From positions 9,634 to 53,073 of the forward strand of contig DAAI01000040.1 in assembly GCA_001701105.1 (NCBI GenBank): a stretch of DNA of 43,440 bases, given 5' to 3'. Position numbers and translations under genes: made by a program. The notes below the pieces were generated by a model. It was not told where the DNA came from and did no database searches. It saw only the letters and a list, made by a program, of their open reading frames with translations. Positions 7,525-15,291 of the stretch are shown in pieces. Source of the DNA: Bacteroidales bacterium GP1. Its GTDB lineage: Bacteria; Bacteroidota; Bacteroidia; Bacteroidales; Muribaculaceae. The stretch's first letter is position 1, and the number at the start of each line of letters is the position of its first letter.

Positions 7525-8940
7525 ATGGATGATATTAAGATTCTTTGTGAACTATTTCGAGATTATACAGGAATCCATCCTTCTGAAATTACTAAATTAG
7601 CGGGAGGAGGAGGCGACCGATTATATTATCGGATATCGGGTGAGGGATTCAGCTGCATCGGCACTAAAGCCGATTTCCCAAACGAAGCCAAAGCATTTAT
7701 AGATTTATCGGGAGTGTTTGGCGAAGAAGGAATCAACGTTCCGGAAGTTTTTATTGCCACTCCAGATAATATCCATTATCTGCAGGAAGATTTAGGGGAT
7801 GTGTCACTTTTCAGTTTACTCAAAGGTAATGAATGGATGTCTCCGGCAGATAAGGCAGTGATAAGCCTTGCATCTATGCAGAATGTGTCAGAATCGAAGT
7901 GGAGCGGCATCACGGTCTATAAGCCATTCTCCAAACGTCAGGCAATGTGGGATCTTAATTACTTTAAGTATAAATACCTGAAATCTCTGGCTATTCCCTA
8001 TGATGAAGATAAATTGGAAGATGATTTTGAAAAGTTTTCCTCCGATTTAGTGGATATGGGAGAGGCTTTCTCAGGATTTATGATGCGCGATTGTCAGAGC
8101 CGGAATGTAATGGTAAAGGATGGGCAACCATATTGGATCGACTATCAAGGAGGGAGAAAAGGACCACTCTATTATGATATAGTTTCATTTCTATGGCAAG
8201 CGAAGGCAGGCTTTGATGCTGAAACAAAAGCCCATCTTCTGAACCTGTGGAAAGAAAAGCTATTACAATATAGGGGAAGATTACCGGAATTTTTTGATAA
8301 AAATATCAAAGCCTTTGCTTTTTTCCGCACTCTTCAAGTGTTGGGAGCATATGGTTTCCGAGGCCTGGAGGAAAGACGCGCGCACTTTATTGAGAGCATA
8401 CCGGCAGCCTTATTGAATCTAAGAGAATTATTGGATGAAGGTGTCGCCGGCGGTTATCCGGAATTGGAGAAAGCCGGCAGATACGCAATTTTGCATTCTC
8501 CTGTGCCCGAAAAGCATGATGGCTTACGGATAAAGGTTTTTAGCTTCTCATATAAGAAAGGCTATCCCACGGACCGCACAGGAAATGGAGGAGGATTTAT
8601 GTTTGATTGTCGGGGAATGCATAATCCGGGCCGGTATGACGCCTATAAAACGCTTACGGCATTCGATCCGTCGGTAAGGGATTTTCTTGAATCGAAGGGA
8701 GAGGTGCAGGGTTTTATTGCAAATGCATGGCACCTTGTGAGGCCAAGCGTTGAGAGCTATATTAAGCGCGGTTTTAACGATCTTCAAATAGGATTCGGTT
8801 GCACGGGCGGTCGTCACCGGTCGGCGTATTGCGCTGATAAGTTAGGCAGAATGTTGGCAGAAGCATTTCCGGGCGTGGAGGTGGATATAATCCATAGAGA
8901 ACTTGGAATCAGCGAAGAATTAAATATGATAAAAGAATAA
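7525..8940 (+). CDS. AmgK-like sugar kinase fused to RapZ C-terminal domain
   Basis: 471 residues with two domains. Residues about 1-315 form an aminoglycoside-phosphotransferase-fold kinase resembling AmgK (anomeric MurNAc/GlcNAc kinase). The glycine-rich loop is at 27-35 (GGGGDRLYY), the catalytic segment MMRDCQSRNVMV has Asp189 and Asn194, and the metal-binding segment IDYQGGRKGPLYYDIVSFLW has Asp206. Residues about 335-462 match the C-terminal domain of RapZ, which in E. coli senses glucosamine-6-phosphate: FSFSYKKGYPTD, FDCRGMHNPG, and GFGCTGGRHRSAYCADKL at 423-440. The P-loop domain of RapZ is absent. The MurU-like gene starts 15 bases downstream. Probable role: phosphorylating a salvaged amino sugar, with the RapZ-type domain possibly sensing a sugar phosphate. 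Domain calls are firm; substrate and sensing are inferred. Confidence 0.85.
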   Translation: MDDIKILCELFRDYTGIHPSEITKLAGGGGDRLYYRISGEGFSCIGTKADFPNEAKAFIDLSGVFGEEGINVPEVFIATPDNIHYLQEDLGDVSLFSLLKGNEWMSPADKAVISLASMQNVSESKWSGITVYKPFSKRQAMWDLNYFKYKYLKSLAIPYDEDKLEDDFEKFSSDLVDMGEAFSGFMMRDCQSRNVMVKDGQPYWIDYQGGRKGPLYYDIVSFLWQAKAGFDAETKAHLLNLWKEKLLQYRGRLPEFFDKNIKAFAFFRTLQVLGAYGFRGLEERRAHFIESIPAALLNLRELLDEGVAGGYPELEKAGRYAILHSPVPEKHDGLRIKVFSFSYKKGYPTDRTGNGGGFMFDCRGMHNPGRYDAYKTLTAFDPSVRDFLESKGEVQGFIANAWHLVRPSVESYIKRGFNDLQIGFGCTGGRHRSAYCADKLGRMLAEAFPGVEVDIIHRELGISEELNMIKE

Positions 8941-8955
8941 AGAGAAAGGCGAACA

Positions 8956-9699
8956 ATGAAGATACAGGCAATGATAATGGCCGCCGGACTCGGTACGCGT
9001 TTAAAGCCATGGACCGAATATCATCCCAAGGCTCTTGTGCCGGTGGAGGGAGTGCCGGCATTGGAACGCTTGATTAATAAAATGAAAGGGGAGGGAGTAA
9101 GTAAGATTTATGTCAATACTCATCATTTCTCGCATCAGGTTCAAGATTTTCTCTCCTCAAAAGAATGGGGGATTCCAATAATAATAAGCGATGAGACGGA
9201 TAAATTGCTTGATACGGGAGGCGGCTTGGCCAAGGTTGCATCGATGATATCTCCTGACGACGGACCGCTGCTGGTGCATAATGTGGATATATTGAGCAAT
9301 CAGAAACTGACGGAGCTAATCCGGGTGCATGAGAAGATGCAGAACGACATCACACTCCTAACGAGCCCTCGGGAATCAAGTCGAAAATTATTGTTCGATT
9401 CCGAACGCACCCTCTGCGGATGGCACAATTCCATCACAAATGAATACCGCCCTGCTTGTTTTCAGCCCCACGAAGGGATAACTGAAGAGGCATTCAGCGG
9501 TATCTACGTAATAGACAATCGGGGTTTAACCGATTTGCTTCGGTTTTCATATGATCTGAACCTTGATAAATTTCCGATTATGGATTACCTGCTTTCACTT
9601 CCCGGAGGTATTGCGATTCGTGGAGGGCAAAACCCGGAGTTGCGTTTGCTTGACATCGGCAAGCCGGAAGCATTATCAAGGGCCTGTGATTATATCTGA
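8956..9699 (+). CDS. MurU-like sugar-1-phosphate nucleotidyltransferase
   Basis: 247 residues. The N-terminus MIMAAGLGTRLKPWTEYHPK is the NTP-transferase signature (GLGTR with Lys25). Asp99 in VHNVDIL probably binds the metal, and DTGGGLAK resembles the substrate loop of MurU (MurNAc-1-phosphate uridylyltransferase). It would convert a sugar-1-phosphate to a UDP-sugar in the cytoplasm. Coupled with the AmgK-like kinase just upstream, the pair resembles the Pseudomonas AmgK/MurU salvage route that bypasses de novo UDP-MurNAc synthesis. Other sugar nucleotidyltransferases share these motifs, so the substrate is not proven. The 3' end overlaps the convergent small membrane protein gene by ten bases. 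Confidence 0.85.
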   Translation: MKIQAMIMAAGLGTRLKPWTEYHPKALVPVEGVPALERLINKMKGEGVSKIYVNTHHFSHQVQDFLSSKEWGIPIIISDETDKLLDTGGGLAKVASMISPDDGPLLVHNVDILSNQKLTELIRVHEKMQNDITLLTSPRESSRKLLFDSERTLCGWHNSITNEYRPACFQPHEGITEEAFSGIYVIDNRGLTDLLRFSYDLNLDKFPIMDYLLSLPGGIAIRGGQNPELRLLDIGKPEALSRACDYI

Positions 9700-9887
9700 T
9701 TATTCTCGTTAAAGCGGGATGTATAACGCTCGTTCTTGGTGTTGTTATACTGAAACACGCAGCCGACAATAAGGAATACCACTGCAATTGCACCCAAAAT
9801 CCATGTGGCGGCTACACCCGTTACGAAGCATGATACAATAAGGAGTATCGACCCGATAATGTAGCTTAAAAGTGATAGTGTTTTCAT
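9690..9887 (-). CDS. small two-helix membrane protein
   Basis: 65 residues: a short N-terminus, two hydrophobic spans (about residues 5-23 and 27-46) and a polar Asn/Arg-rich C-terminal tail. The function is unknown. It is convergent with the MurU-like gene, overlapping its last ten bases, and lies 136 bases downstream of prfA on the same strand. A TAATTTTG box (9893-9900) sits immediately before the ATG but has no clear -33 partner. The hydrophobic pattern supports a real membrane peptide. Confidence 0.55.
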   Translation of the reverse strand: MKTLSLLSYIIGSILLIVSCFVTGVAATWILGAIAVVFLIVGCVFQYNNTKNERYTSRFNENNQI

Positions 9888-10023
9888 AGTTTCAAAATTA
9901 TTGCAATCCCGGAGGATTGCCGGGTTTAATGATTATTCCGGAAAAGGGGAGGTGGTAGATTCCTACTTACTTGTCCGGCTTTATCATATAAACAATTGAA
10001 ACATGAAAAATCCTATTGGTGAT

Positions 10024-11133
10024 TTATAATTCGGAGGCCTTTAGTTTTTCGGCATTTTCAGCCACGGTGAGTTGATCGATGCAATCTTGAATGTCGCCGT
10101 TAACGAAGGCCTGCAGATTATAGATGGTATAATTGATACGGTGATCAGTGATGCGACCCTGTGGATAATTATAAGTGCGGATTTTTGCAGAGCGGTCGCC
10201 TGTGCTCACCATTGTTTTTCTTTTGGAGGCAATGTCATCGAGGTATTTCTGATGTTCGCGATCGTAGATAAATGTGCGTAAGCGCGATAACGCTCTTTCC
10301 TTGTTTTTCGGTTGATCCCTGGTTTCTGTACATTCTATGAGAATTTCCTCCACCTTTCCAGTGTTGGGATTTTTCCAGTTATAGCGTAATCTTACACCTG
10401 ATTCCACTTTATTTACATTCTGACCGCCGGCACCTCCTGAACGGAATGTATCCCATTTGATTTCTCCTTCGTGAATTTCCACTTCAAATTCCTGGGCTTC
10501 TGGTAGTACGGCCACTGTTGCTGCGGAAGTATGTACCCGGCCTTGCGTCTCGGTGGCAGGCACACGCTGAACCCGATGCACACCTGACTCATATTTCATA
10601 ATTCCATAAACCCCAGTGCCCGTAAGTGTAAAGACAATCTCCTTAAAGCCACCTGCAGCTCCTTCTGAGACTGTCGAGACTGAGAGCTGCCATCCTTTGC
10701 TTTCGGCAAATTTTTGATACATCCTGAAAAGATCTCCGGCAAAGAGGGCAGCTTCATCTCCTCCTGTGCCTCCCCGGATTTCTACAATCGCATTCTTTAC
10801 ATCATCGGGGTCGGCAGGAATAAGCAATAGCTTTATTTCTTCTTCAATTTTCGGGAGTTGAGATTGGGCAGACTCCATCTCCTCGCGAGCCAGTTGGCGC
10901 ATTTCTTCATCCGATTCTGAACTGAGAATATCTTTTGATTCCTCAATGACGCACAGCAGAGAGGAGTACAGCCGCTTAGCCTTGAGGATATTCTCAAGAT
11001 CATGGTATTCTTTGGATAGCTTTACGTATCGCGGTTGATCAGCTATAACCGCAGGATCCGTAATAAGAGTTGATATTTCCTCAAACCGGGCATCGAAACC
11101 GTCAAGACGAGTCAAAAGAGTGTTTTCAGACAT
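10024..11133 (-). CDS. prfA: peptide chain release factor 1
   Basis: 369 residues. It recognises UAA/UAG stop codons and triggers peptidyl-tRNA hydrolysis. The PAT tripeptide in RVPATETQGRVHTSA (residues 192-194) is the RF1 stop-codon reader and distinguishes it from RF2. The universal GGQ motif lies in RSGGAGGQNVNKVESGVRL (Gln238). The N-terminal helical domain and the length fit RF1. It is divergent from rpsP, with the -7 element of its promoter at 11156-11163. The call is firm. Confidence 0.97.
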   Translation of the reverse strand: MSENTLLTRLDGFDARFEEISTLITDPAVIADQPRYVKLSKEYHDLENILKAKRLYSSLLCVIEESKDILSSESDEEMRQLAREEMESAQSQLPKIEEEIKLLLIPADPDDVKNAIVEIRGGTGGDEAALFAGDLFRMYQKFAESKGWQLSVSTVSEGAAGGFKEIVFTLTGTGVYGIMKYESGVHRVQRVPATETQGRVHTSAATVAVLPEAQEFEVEIHEGEIKWDTFRSGGAGGQNVNKVESGVRLRYNWKNPNTGKVEEILIECTETRDQPKNKERALSRLRTFIYDREHQKYLDDIASKRKTMVSTGDRSAKIRTYNYPQGRITDHRINYTIYNLQAFVNGDIQDCIDQLTVAENAEKLKASEL

Positions 11134-11155
11134 AGGAAAGGCTAATTTTAGGCAA

Positions 11156-11163
11156 CAAAATTA
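11156..11163 (-). promoter_or_regulatory. prfA promoter -7 element
   Basis: Minus-strand TAATTTTG 23 bases before the prfA ATG. No good -33 element is seen at the expected distance. Confidence 0.4.
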
Positions 11164-11181
11164 CAAAAAAAATGCGAAATA

Positions 11182-11213
11182 CTTGGCGAAACCAAGAAAT
11201 AGCATTAACTTTG
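11182..11213 (+). promoter_or_regulatory. rpsP promoter
   Basis: CTTG at 11182-11185, a 20-base spacer, then TAACTTTG at 11206-11213. The transcript would start near 11220 and give a leader of roughly 65 bases before the rpsP ATG. Confidence 0.7.
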
Positions 11214-11286
11214 CAGAGTCTTTTGGCCCGGACAGAACAAGGTGGGAATAAGACAAAGTTAAACCAAATCAATAACCGGCAAGTTT

Positions 11287-11835
11287 ATGGCAACAAAAAT
11301 CAGATTACAGCGTCATGGCCACAAGGGCTACGCTTATTATCCAATTGTAGTCGCCGATAGCAGGGCACCACGAGATGGTAGATTTATTGAAAGGATAGGT
11401 TCCTATAATCCGAACACTAATCCTGCTACAATAAGTTTAGACTTCGACCGTGCTTTGTATTGGGTGGAAGTAGGAGCACAACCTACAGATACCGTACGTT
11501 CAATCCTCTCAAAAGAGGGAGTGATGCTTATGAAGCATCTCCGTGGCGGTGTTAAGAAAGGTGCATTCGATGAGGCAGAAGCCCAGAAGCGTTTCGATGC
11601 TTGGAAAGCCGCACGTGTGAAAGCCCTCGATGCAATGAAGGCAGCAAAGGCAGCCAAAGCCGCTGAAGATGCAAAGGCTCGTCTTGAGGCTGAAGCAGAG
11701 AAAAATCGTCTCAAAGGTGAATCAGTAGCTAAAAAGCGTGCAGAAAAGCTCGCAGCAGAAGAGGCAGCAGCCAAGGCTGCATTAGAAGCTGAAACAGCAG
11801 CTACAGAAGCCGCAGCAGAGCAAGCAGAAGCATAA
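11287..11835 (+). CDS. rpsP: 30S ribosomal protein S16 with Ala/Lys/Glu-rich tail
   Basis: 182 residues, about double the usual 80-90. The S16 core occupies residues 1 to about 85: MATKIRLQRHGHKGYAYYPI, VADSRAPRDGRFIERIGSYN and the following WVEVGAQPTDTVRSILSKEG. From about residue 90 the sequence is a highly charged alanine-rich helix (KAAKAAKAAEDAKARLEAEA and similar), probably a long helix or coiled coil. Such tails are common in Bacteroidetes S16. The gene is monocistronic here, without the rimM-trmD-rplS partners found in proteobacteria. The start is chosen by the conserved MATKIRL sequence. Confidence 0.95.
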   Translation: MATKIRLQRHGHKGYAYYPIVVADSRAPRDGRFIERIGSYNPNTNPATISLDFDRALYWVEVGAQPTDTVRSILSKEGVMLMKHLRGGVKKGAFDEAEAQKRFDAWKAARVKALDAMKAAKAAKAAEDAKARLEAEAEKNRLKGESVAKKRAEKLAAEEAAAKAALEAETAATEAAAEQAEA

Positions 11836-11856
11836 TTCAGCTGATTACGCTGAATT
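11834..11856 (+). terminator. hairpin overlapping the rpsP stop codon
   Basis: A perfect 8-bp stem (AATTCAGC at 11834-11841 with GCTGAATT at 11849-11856) has a 7-base loop and begins at the rpsP stop codon. It lacks a following T run, so it may be a 3' protective hairpin rather than a full terminator. Confidence 0.35.
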
Positions 11857-11904
11857 AACCATTAGCCAATCAAGCTAAAGCTGAATTCACAGAATCCGAA
11901 AATT

Positions 11905-11941
11905 TTAAGGCGTATCTGGAGTAAATCCTGATGCGCCTTAA
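11905..11941 (+). terminator. hairpin downstream of rpsP
   Basis: A 12-bp stem (11905-11916 with 11930-11941, one G-U pair), with a further three-pair inner stem after one mismatch, lies 70 bases after rpsP. It is followed by AT-rich sequence without a strong T tract. It is the best candidate for the rpsP transcript end. Confidence 0.5.
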
Positions 11942-12183
11942 TAATGTATTAGAGTATTGCATATACCAAATTATAGAAAGTCAGAACTTACTCTAAAACT
12001 ATTGAAATTGGGGTATTTCGATTGATAAAAGAGTGTAACCCGATTATCACTAATGATATCATAAAGATATCACAGATAGTATCACCTGAGTAATACACTC
12101 CGAGCATCAATACAGTTCATAGCAAGTTTTGTAGTACATTTAGTATCAAATATAATTGAACTTATCAATATAATTCGTTAGGA
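11942..12183. other. non-coding stretch between rpsP and tRNA-Glu
   Basis: This AT-rich stretch has no convincing gene. It contains a cluster of TATCA-type repeats at about 12044-12091 (tatcac, gatatcat, gatatcac, tagtatcacc). No Bacteroidetes-type promoter was found in it. Confidence 0.5.
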
Positions 12184-12190
12184 GATAAAG

Positions 12191-12216
12191 AAAAAGGACT
12201 AACCTTAGTTAGTCCT
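12191..12216 (-). terminator. rho-independent terminator of tRNA-Glu
   Basis: A perfect 9-bp stem (AGGACTAAC at 12195-12203 with GTTAGTCCT at 12208-12216) and a 4-base loop. On the minus strand it is followed at once by a run of five T, then CTTTATCT. It lies four bases beyond the 3' end of the tRNA. Confidence 0.85.
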
Positions 12217-12220
12217 GAAG

Positions 12221-12292
12221 TAGTCGATCCGGGACTCGAACCCGAGTCTCCACCGTGAGAGGGTGGCGTGCTAACCGCTACACTAATCGACC
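12221..12292 (-). tRNA. tRNA-Glu (anticodon CTC)
   Basis: The 72-base cloverleaf reads on the minus strand from GGTCGATTAGTG to GGATCGACTA. The acceptor stem GGTCGAT pairs with ATCGACT (first pair G-U). The anticodon stem CCACC/GGTGG encloses loop CTCTCAC, giving anticodon CTC (codon GAG). The T arm contains GTTCGAG, and the discriminator base is A. CCA is not encoded. A strong promoter and terminator flank it, so it is an independent transcription unit. Confidence 0.92.
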
Positions 12293-12340
12293 AAACTTTA
12301 TCATCGGATAGACTCTCCTGTCTATCTCCTTTTGACAATG

Positions 12341-12372
12341 CAAAATTACTATTAATTTTTGATACTACCAAA
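12341..12372 (-). promoter_or_regulatory. tRNA-Glu promoter
   Basis: Minus-strand TTTG (12369-12372), a spacer of 20, then TAATTTTG (12341-12348): an exact consensus match. The predicted leader of about 40 bases contains a 7-bp hairpin (12307-12313 with 12320-12326) just ahead of the mature tRNA 5' end. Confidence 0.8.
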
Positions 12373-12450
12373 TTTTTTCGTATAAATTTAGGCGTTGTAT
12401 AAAAAATTAAGCTGGCTATGTCATCTTCCCCATATCTAAGAACCACATAA

Positions 12451-14235
12451 TCAAGAAATATTGATCGTCAAGCCATCGTATGCAGGATGTACATTGGCCG
12501 GCGTGTTCTTTTCAATTTCATCATGCAGCCCCGCTTCATGGCAGAAATGAGTAAGGTAGGCACATTTGGGCTTTACCTCTTGGATGAGTTGCAGCGCTTC
12601 AGGTATGGTGAAATGAGCGAAATGATCCCTATCCCTTAAGGCATTGACGATTAGAACATCAAGTCCGAATAGTTTATCAACTTCCGTTTCAGCTATTGTC
12701 TTGGCATCCGTGATATATCCGAATTTTCCGATGCGATAGCCATAAATTGGTTTCTTACCGTGCATCACTTCTACCGGCTCGATTTTTAACCCATTGATAT
12801 AGAAAGGATAATTATCTATAATCCTCATATCAAAAGTTGGTACGCCCGGGTAAGGATGTTCAATGAAACAGTAGTCAAGTCGCCGACGCAAATCGGCATC
12901 CACATCTTTGCGTACATACATAGGAAGATTACGAGAAGCGCAGAAAGGCCTAAGGTCGTCTATGCCTCCGACGTGATCGTAATGGCTATGGGTGATAAGG
13001 ACTGCATCAAGGTCGAAGATATTGTGCTTAAGTGCCTGCTCGCGAAAATCCGGTGACGGATCTATAAGAATGTTCATACCATGGGTGCGGACTAAAACCG
13101 ACGCCCTAAGCCGCTTGTCGTGAGAATCAGTTGATTTGCATACCCTGCATTCACAACCAATCTCCGGAACACCTTTCGATGTACCGCTCCCAAGCACAAT
13201 TATTTCCATGGATGTGTCAATATAGTTTACTTCCGGCTGCAGATTCACTCTAAATTTTTTTCTTACAGCGCTTTTAACTTTCTCGGCGAGTTGAGCCACA
13301 TCCTTAGCGGTGGCATTTTCTTGATTTACAAGCACCAATGGCTGCTTTGCCCACACTTCGGCACCGCCAACACGCGCACCTTTCATTCCGGATTGATCGA
13401 TGAGCCAAGCCGCCGACAGCTTCATGTAGTGATCTCCTACGGCATGGGCAGGAAGGTCAATGTTGAGTTCGGAGCATAGTTCCTTGTAATGCCATATGCT
13501 TATCACCGGATTCTTGAAGAAACTCCCTGCGCTGCCTATGATCTTAGGATCAGGAAGTTTTGAATCCCTGATATGGCAAACTTCATCAGCAACTTGCCTT
13601 AAAGTCGGCCGGCTTTTAAGAGATGCCGCGAAATCTTTCAATGGGCCATAAGATAGATTGGATGCGTATTCTGATTTCTGAAGAAGGAATGAGACGCGAA
13701 GCACTACATATCTTTCTTTTCCCTCATGTTTAAAGAAAGAATCCCGATAACCGAACCTACATTCTTCATTCGAGAATCTGCGTGTTGAGCGCGTAAGGGT
13801 ATCAAAGCATTCAACCGAGAATATCACATCCTTTGCCTCTGCGCCGTAAGCGCCGACATTTTGCACAGCTGAAGCGCCTACTTTACCCGGAATTCCTGCC
13901 ATATTTTCAACCCCCGCCAGGTTATTGTCTACACACCAATTAACCAAATCTACCCACATCATACCGGCACCGGCTATAACATATACGGTATCAGGGTTCT
14001 TTTCATATTTTGAAATTCCGGTGATTAGTGAATTGAGCACTAAGCCGTCAAAGTCATTTATAAACAGCAGATTGCTCCCACCTCCAAGATGTAAAACCTC
14101 ATTATTGAGGAATTGTTCGGTCCGAGACAATTTCAATAATTCAGCTTCCGATTCATATTCTGCATACCATCTTGCCTTTACCGGAATGCCAAAAGTAGTG
14201 AAGGCAGTTATATCTTTATTTTCCTCTATCTTCAT
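12451..14235 (-). CDS. murB: MurB fused in frame to a PhnP-like metallo-hydrolase
   Basis: 594 residues. Residues 1-342 are type I UDP-N-acetylenolpyruvoylglucosamine reductase, which makes UDP-MurNAc for peptidoglycan. They show the FAD-binding LHLGGGSNLLF (49-58), AGIPGKVGASAVQNVGAYG, Arg163 in FGYRDS, the catalytic Ser238 in GSAGSFFKNP and Glu335 in LQPEV. Residues 343-594 form a metallo-beta-lactamase fold starting MEIIVLGSGTSKGVPEIGC. They have a Cys cluster (C361, C363, C366), HSHYDH at 416-421, His492, Asp510 and His563, as in PhnP-like phosphodiesterases. Met343 (codon at 13207-13209) looks like an ancestral separate start, and no stop separates the halves. The start overlaps the stop of the upstream lipoprotein gene by four bases. 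A lost stop codon or internal initiation at Met343 is possible. Confidence 0.88.
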   Translation of the reverse strand: MKIEENKDITAFTTFGIPVKARWYAEYESEAELLKLSRTEQFLNNEVLHLGGGSNLLFINDFDGLVLNSLITGISKYEKNPDTVYVIAGAGMMWVDLVNWCVDNNLAGVENMAGIPGKVGASAVQNVGAYGAEAKDVIFSVECFDTLTRSTRRFSNEECRFGYRDSFFKHEGKERYVVLRVSFLLQKSEYASNLSYGPLKDFAASLKSRPTLRQVADEVCHIRDSKLPDPKIIGSAGSFFKNPVISIWHYKELCSELNIDLPAHAVGDHYMKLSAAWLIDQSGMKGARVGGAEVWAKQPLVLVNQENATAKDVAQLAEKVKSAVRKKFRVNLQPEVNYIDTSMEIIVLGSGTSKGVPEIGCECRVCKSTDSHDKRLRASVLVRTHGMNILIDPSPDFREQALKHNIFDLDAVLITHSHYDHVGGIDDLRPFCASRNLPMYVRKDVDADLRRRLDYCFIEHPYPGVPTFDMRIIDNYPFYINGLKIEPVEVMHGKKPIYGYRIGKFGYITDAKTIAETEVDKLFGLDVLIVNALRDRDHFAHFTIPEALQLIQEVKPKCAYLTHFCHEAGLHDEIEKNTPANVHPAYDGLTINIS

Positions 14236-15170
14236 TTTCTGTAATTAATAAGACGACCATCCTGAAACATAAGATAGGCACCGTTGTCGTATTTCCAATA
14301 ATCCATTAATGAATTCCAATCGTGTCCCGACTCCACATCTTTTGGATTGCCCATCGATAGCTTGCATTCCTCTTTTGTCATTCCTTGAGTAACATTCCCC
14401 TCACATATTAGGGTCCATATCTCAGGAGTAATGTTGGGATATGCCAACTTTGGGTCGGCAAGAGAAAATAGGGTTGGAAAAGTGCGCGATTCGTAAAGCG
14501 CATTTCCTCCTTTCATATTCATGGGTACATAAGCGATAATCTTTCCATCGGTGAAAACGACCCTCATTGGGAAGACGCCGTTTCCGGGCTCAATATCAGT
14601 AACGGTGACAGGAATAAATTTAGCTCCGTTAATCTGTGAACCCTGTGAATCATTCCATAAAGATGTCTTAATCCATAGTTTTCTATTTCGGAGGAGGTTA
14701 TTTAACTGATTCAATATATCCTTATCTATCAGGAAAGGAAAATCTGACCATATGGCTTTATTTAAATCATCAAAATCTTTGCGCGACCGATAGGTCATTT
14801 TACGCCCTGACTCATCAATTGAGAAAACGGCATGATAGACATCTCCGCCAGCCGGATCCGACTCTTTGTTTACCCCCATAAATGAGACATTGCAGCCCTT
14901 TAATGAATCGCCATGAATTAAGCGTCCTCCAGCATCATACAAATCATAAAGGAGAGAAGCCTTGTTATCAGTTACCACAAACTGCTTACCTATTTGCCAA
15001 GATGAAAGAGGGGTAACAATTATAGAATCAATAAACGATTCCTCCGGTGATTTCTGTAAAAACTTCTTGTCGGCTCGACTTAGAGTAACGGTTTTAGTTC
15101 GCTCGATTCCGGTGGAGCAGGAGTTTGCCAGCATCACGCAGGAGGCGATGAAAATAAGCAATCGAACCAT
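14232..15170 (-). CDS. putative lipoprotein with BamE-like C-terminal region
   Basis: 312 residues from the ATG at 15168-15170; an ATG seven codons upstream is also open. This start was chosen because MVRLLIFIASCVMLANSC is a compact lipoprotein signal with Cys18 lipidated. The central part is unrecognised beta-rich sequence. The last 65 residues (GMTKEECKLSMGNPKDVES, then DYWKYDNGAYLMFQDGRLIN) resemble the BamE/SmpA fold: a helix with a conserved LG-P turn followed by strands ending in an F-DG-L hairpin. Such domains bind proteins in the envelope, but no partner can be named. The ATGA overlap with murB implies translational coupling. Confidence 0.7.
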   Translation of the reverse strand: MVRLLIFIASCVMLANSCSTGIERTKTVTLSRADKKFLQKSPEESFIDSIIVTPLSSWQIGKQFVVTDNKASLLYDLYDAGGRLIHGDSLKGCNVSFMGVNKESDPAGGDVYHAVFSIDESGRKMTYRSRKDFDDLNKAIWSDFPFLIDKDILNQLNNLLRNRKLWIKTSLWNDSQGSQINGAKFIPVTVTDIEPGNGVFPMRVVFTDGKIIAYVPMNMKGGNALYESRTFPTLFSLADPKLAYPNITPEIWTLICEGNVTQGMTKEECKLSMGNPKDVESGHDWNSLMDYWKYDNGAYLMFQDGRLINYRK

Positions 15171-15232
15171 ATTATATTTAAAGCAAGTCATTTATCCTTA
15201 TGATTGAAAGAAGGTGTCGAAAAACTAACACG

Positions 15233-15240
15233 CAAAATTA
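15233..15240 (-). promoter_or_regulatory. promoter -7 element for the lipoprotein-murB unit
   Basis: Minus-strand TAATTTTG, about 63 bases before the chosen start. It lies eight bases from the -33 element of the divergent tRNA-Met promoter. The -33 partner is weak. Confidence 0.4.
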
Positions 15241-15247
15241 AGAAAAA

Positions 15248-15279
15248 TTTGGCAGTATCAGAAATTATATATAACTTTG
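15248..15279 (+). promoter_or_regulatory. tRNA-Met promoter
   Basis: TTTG (15248-15251), a spacer of 20, then TAACTTTG (15272-15279): full consensus. It ends 12 bases before the tRNA 5' end. Confidence 0.8.
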
Positions 15280-15291
15280 CAGTCGCAAAAG

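Noticed and set aside
12165..12446. 93-residue minus-strand open frame
   Set aside because: It runs straight through tRNA-Glu, its terminator and its promoter; the tRNA explains the sequence.
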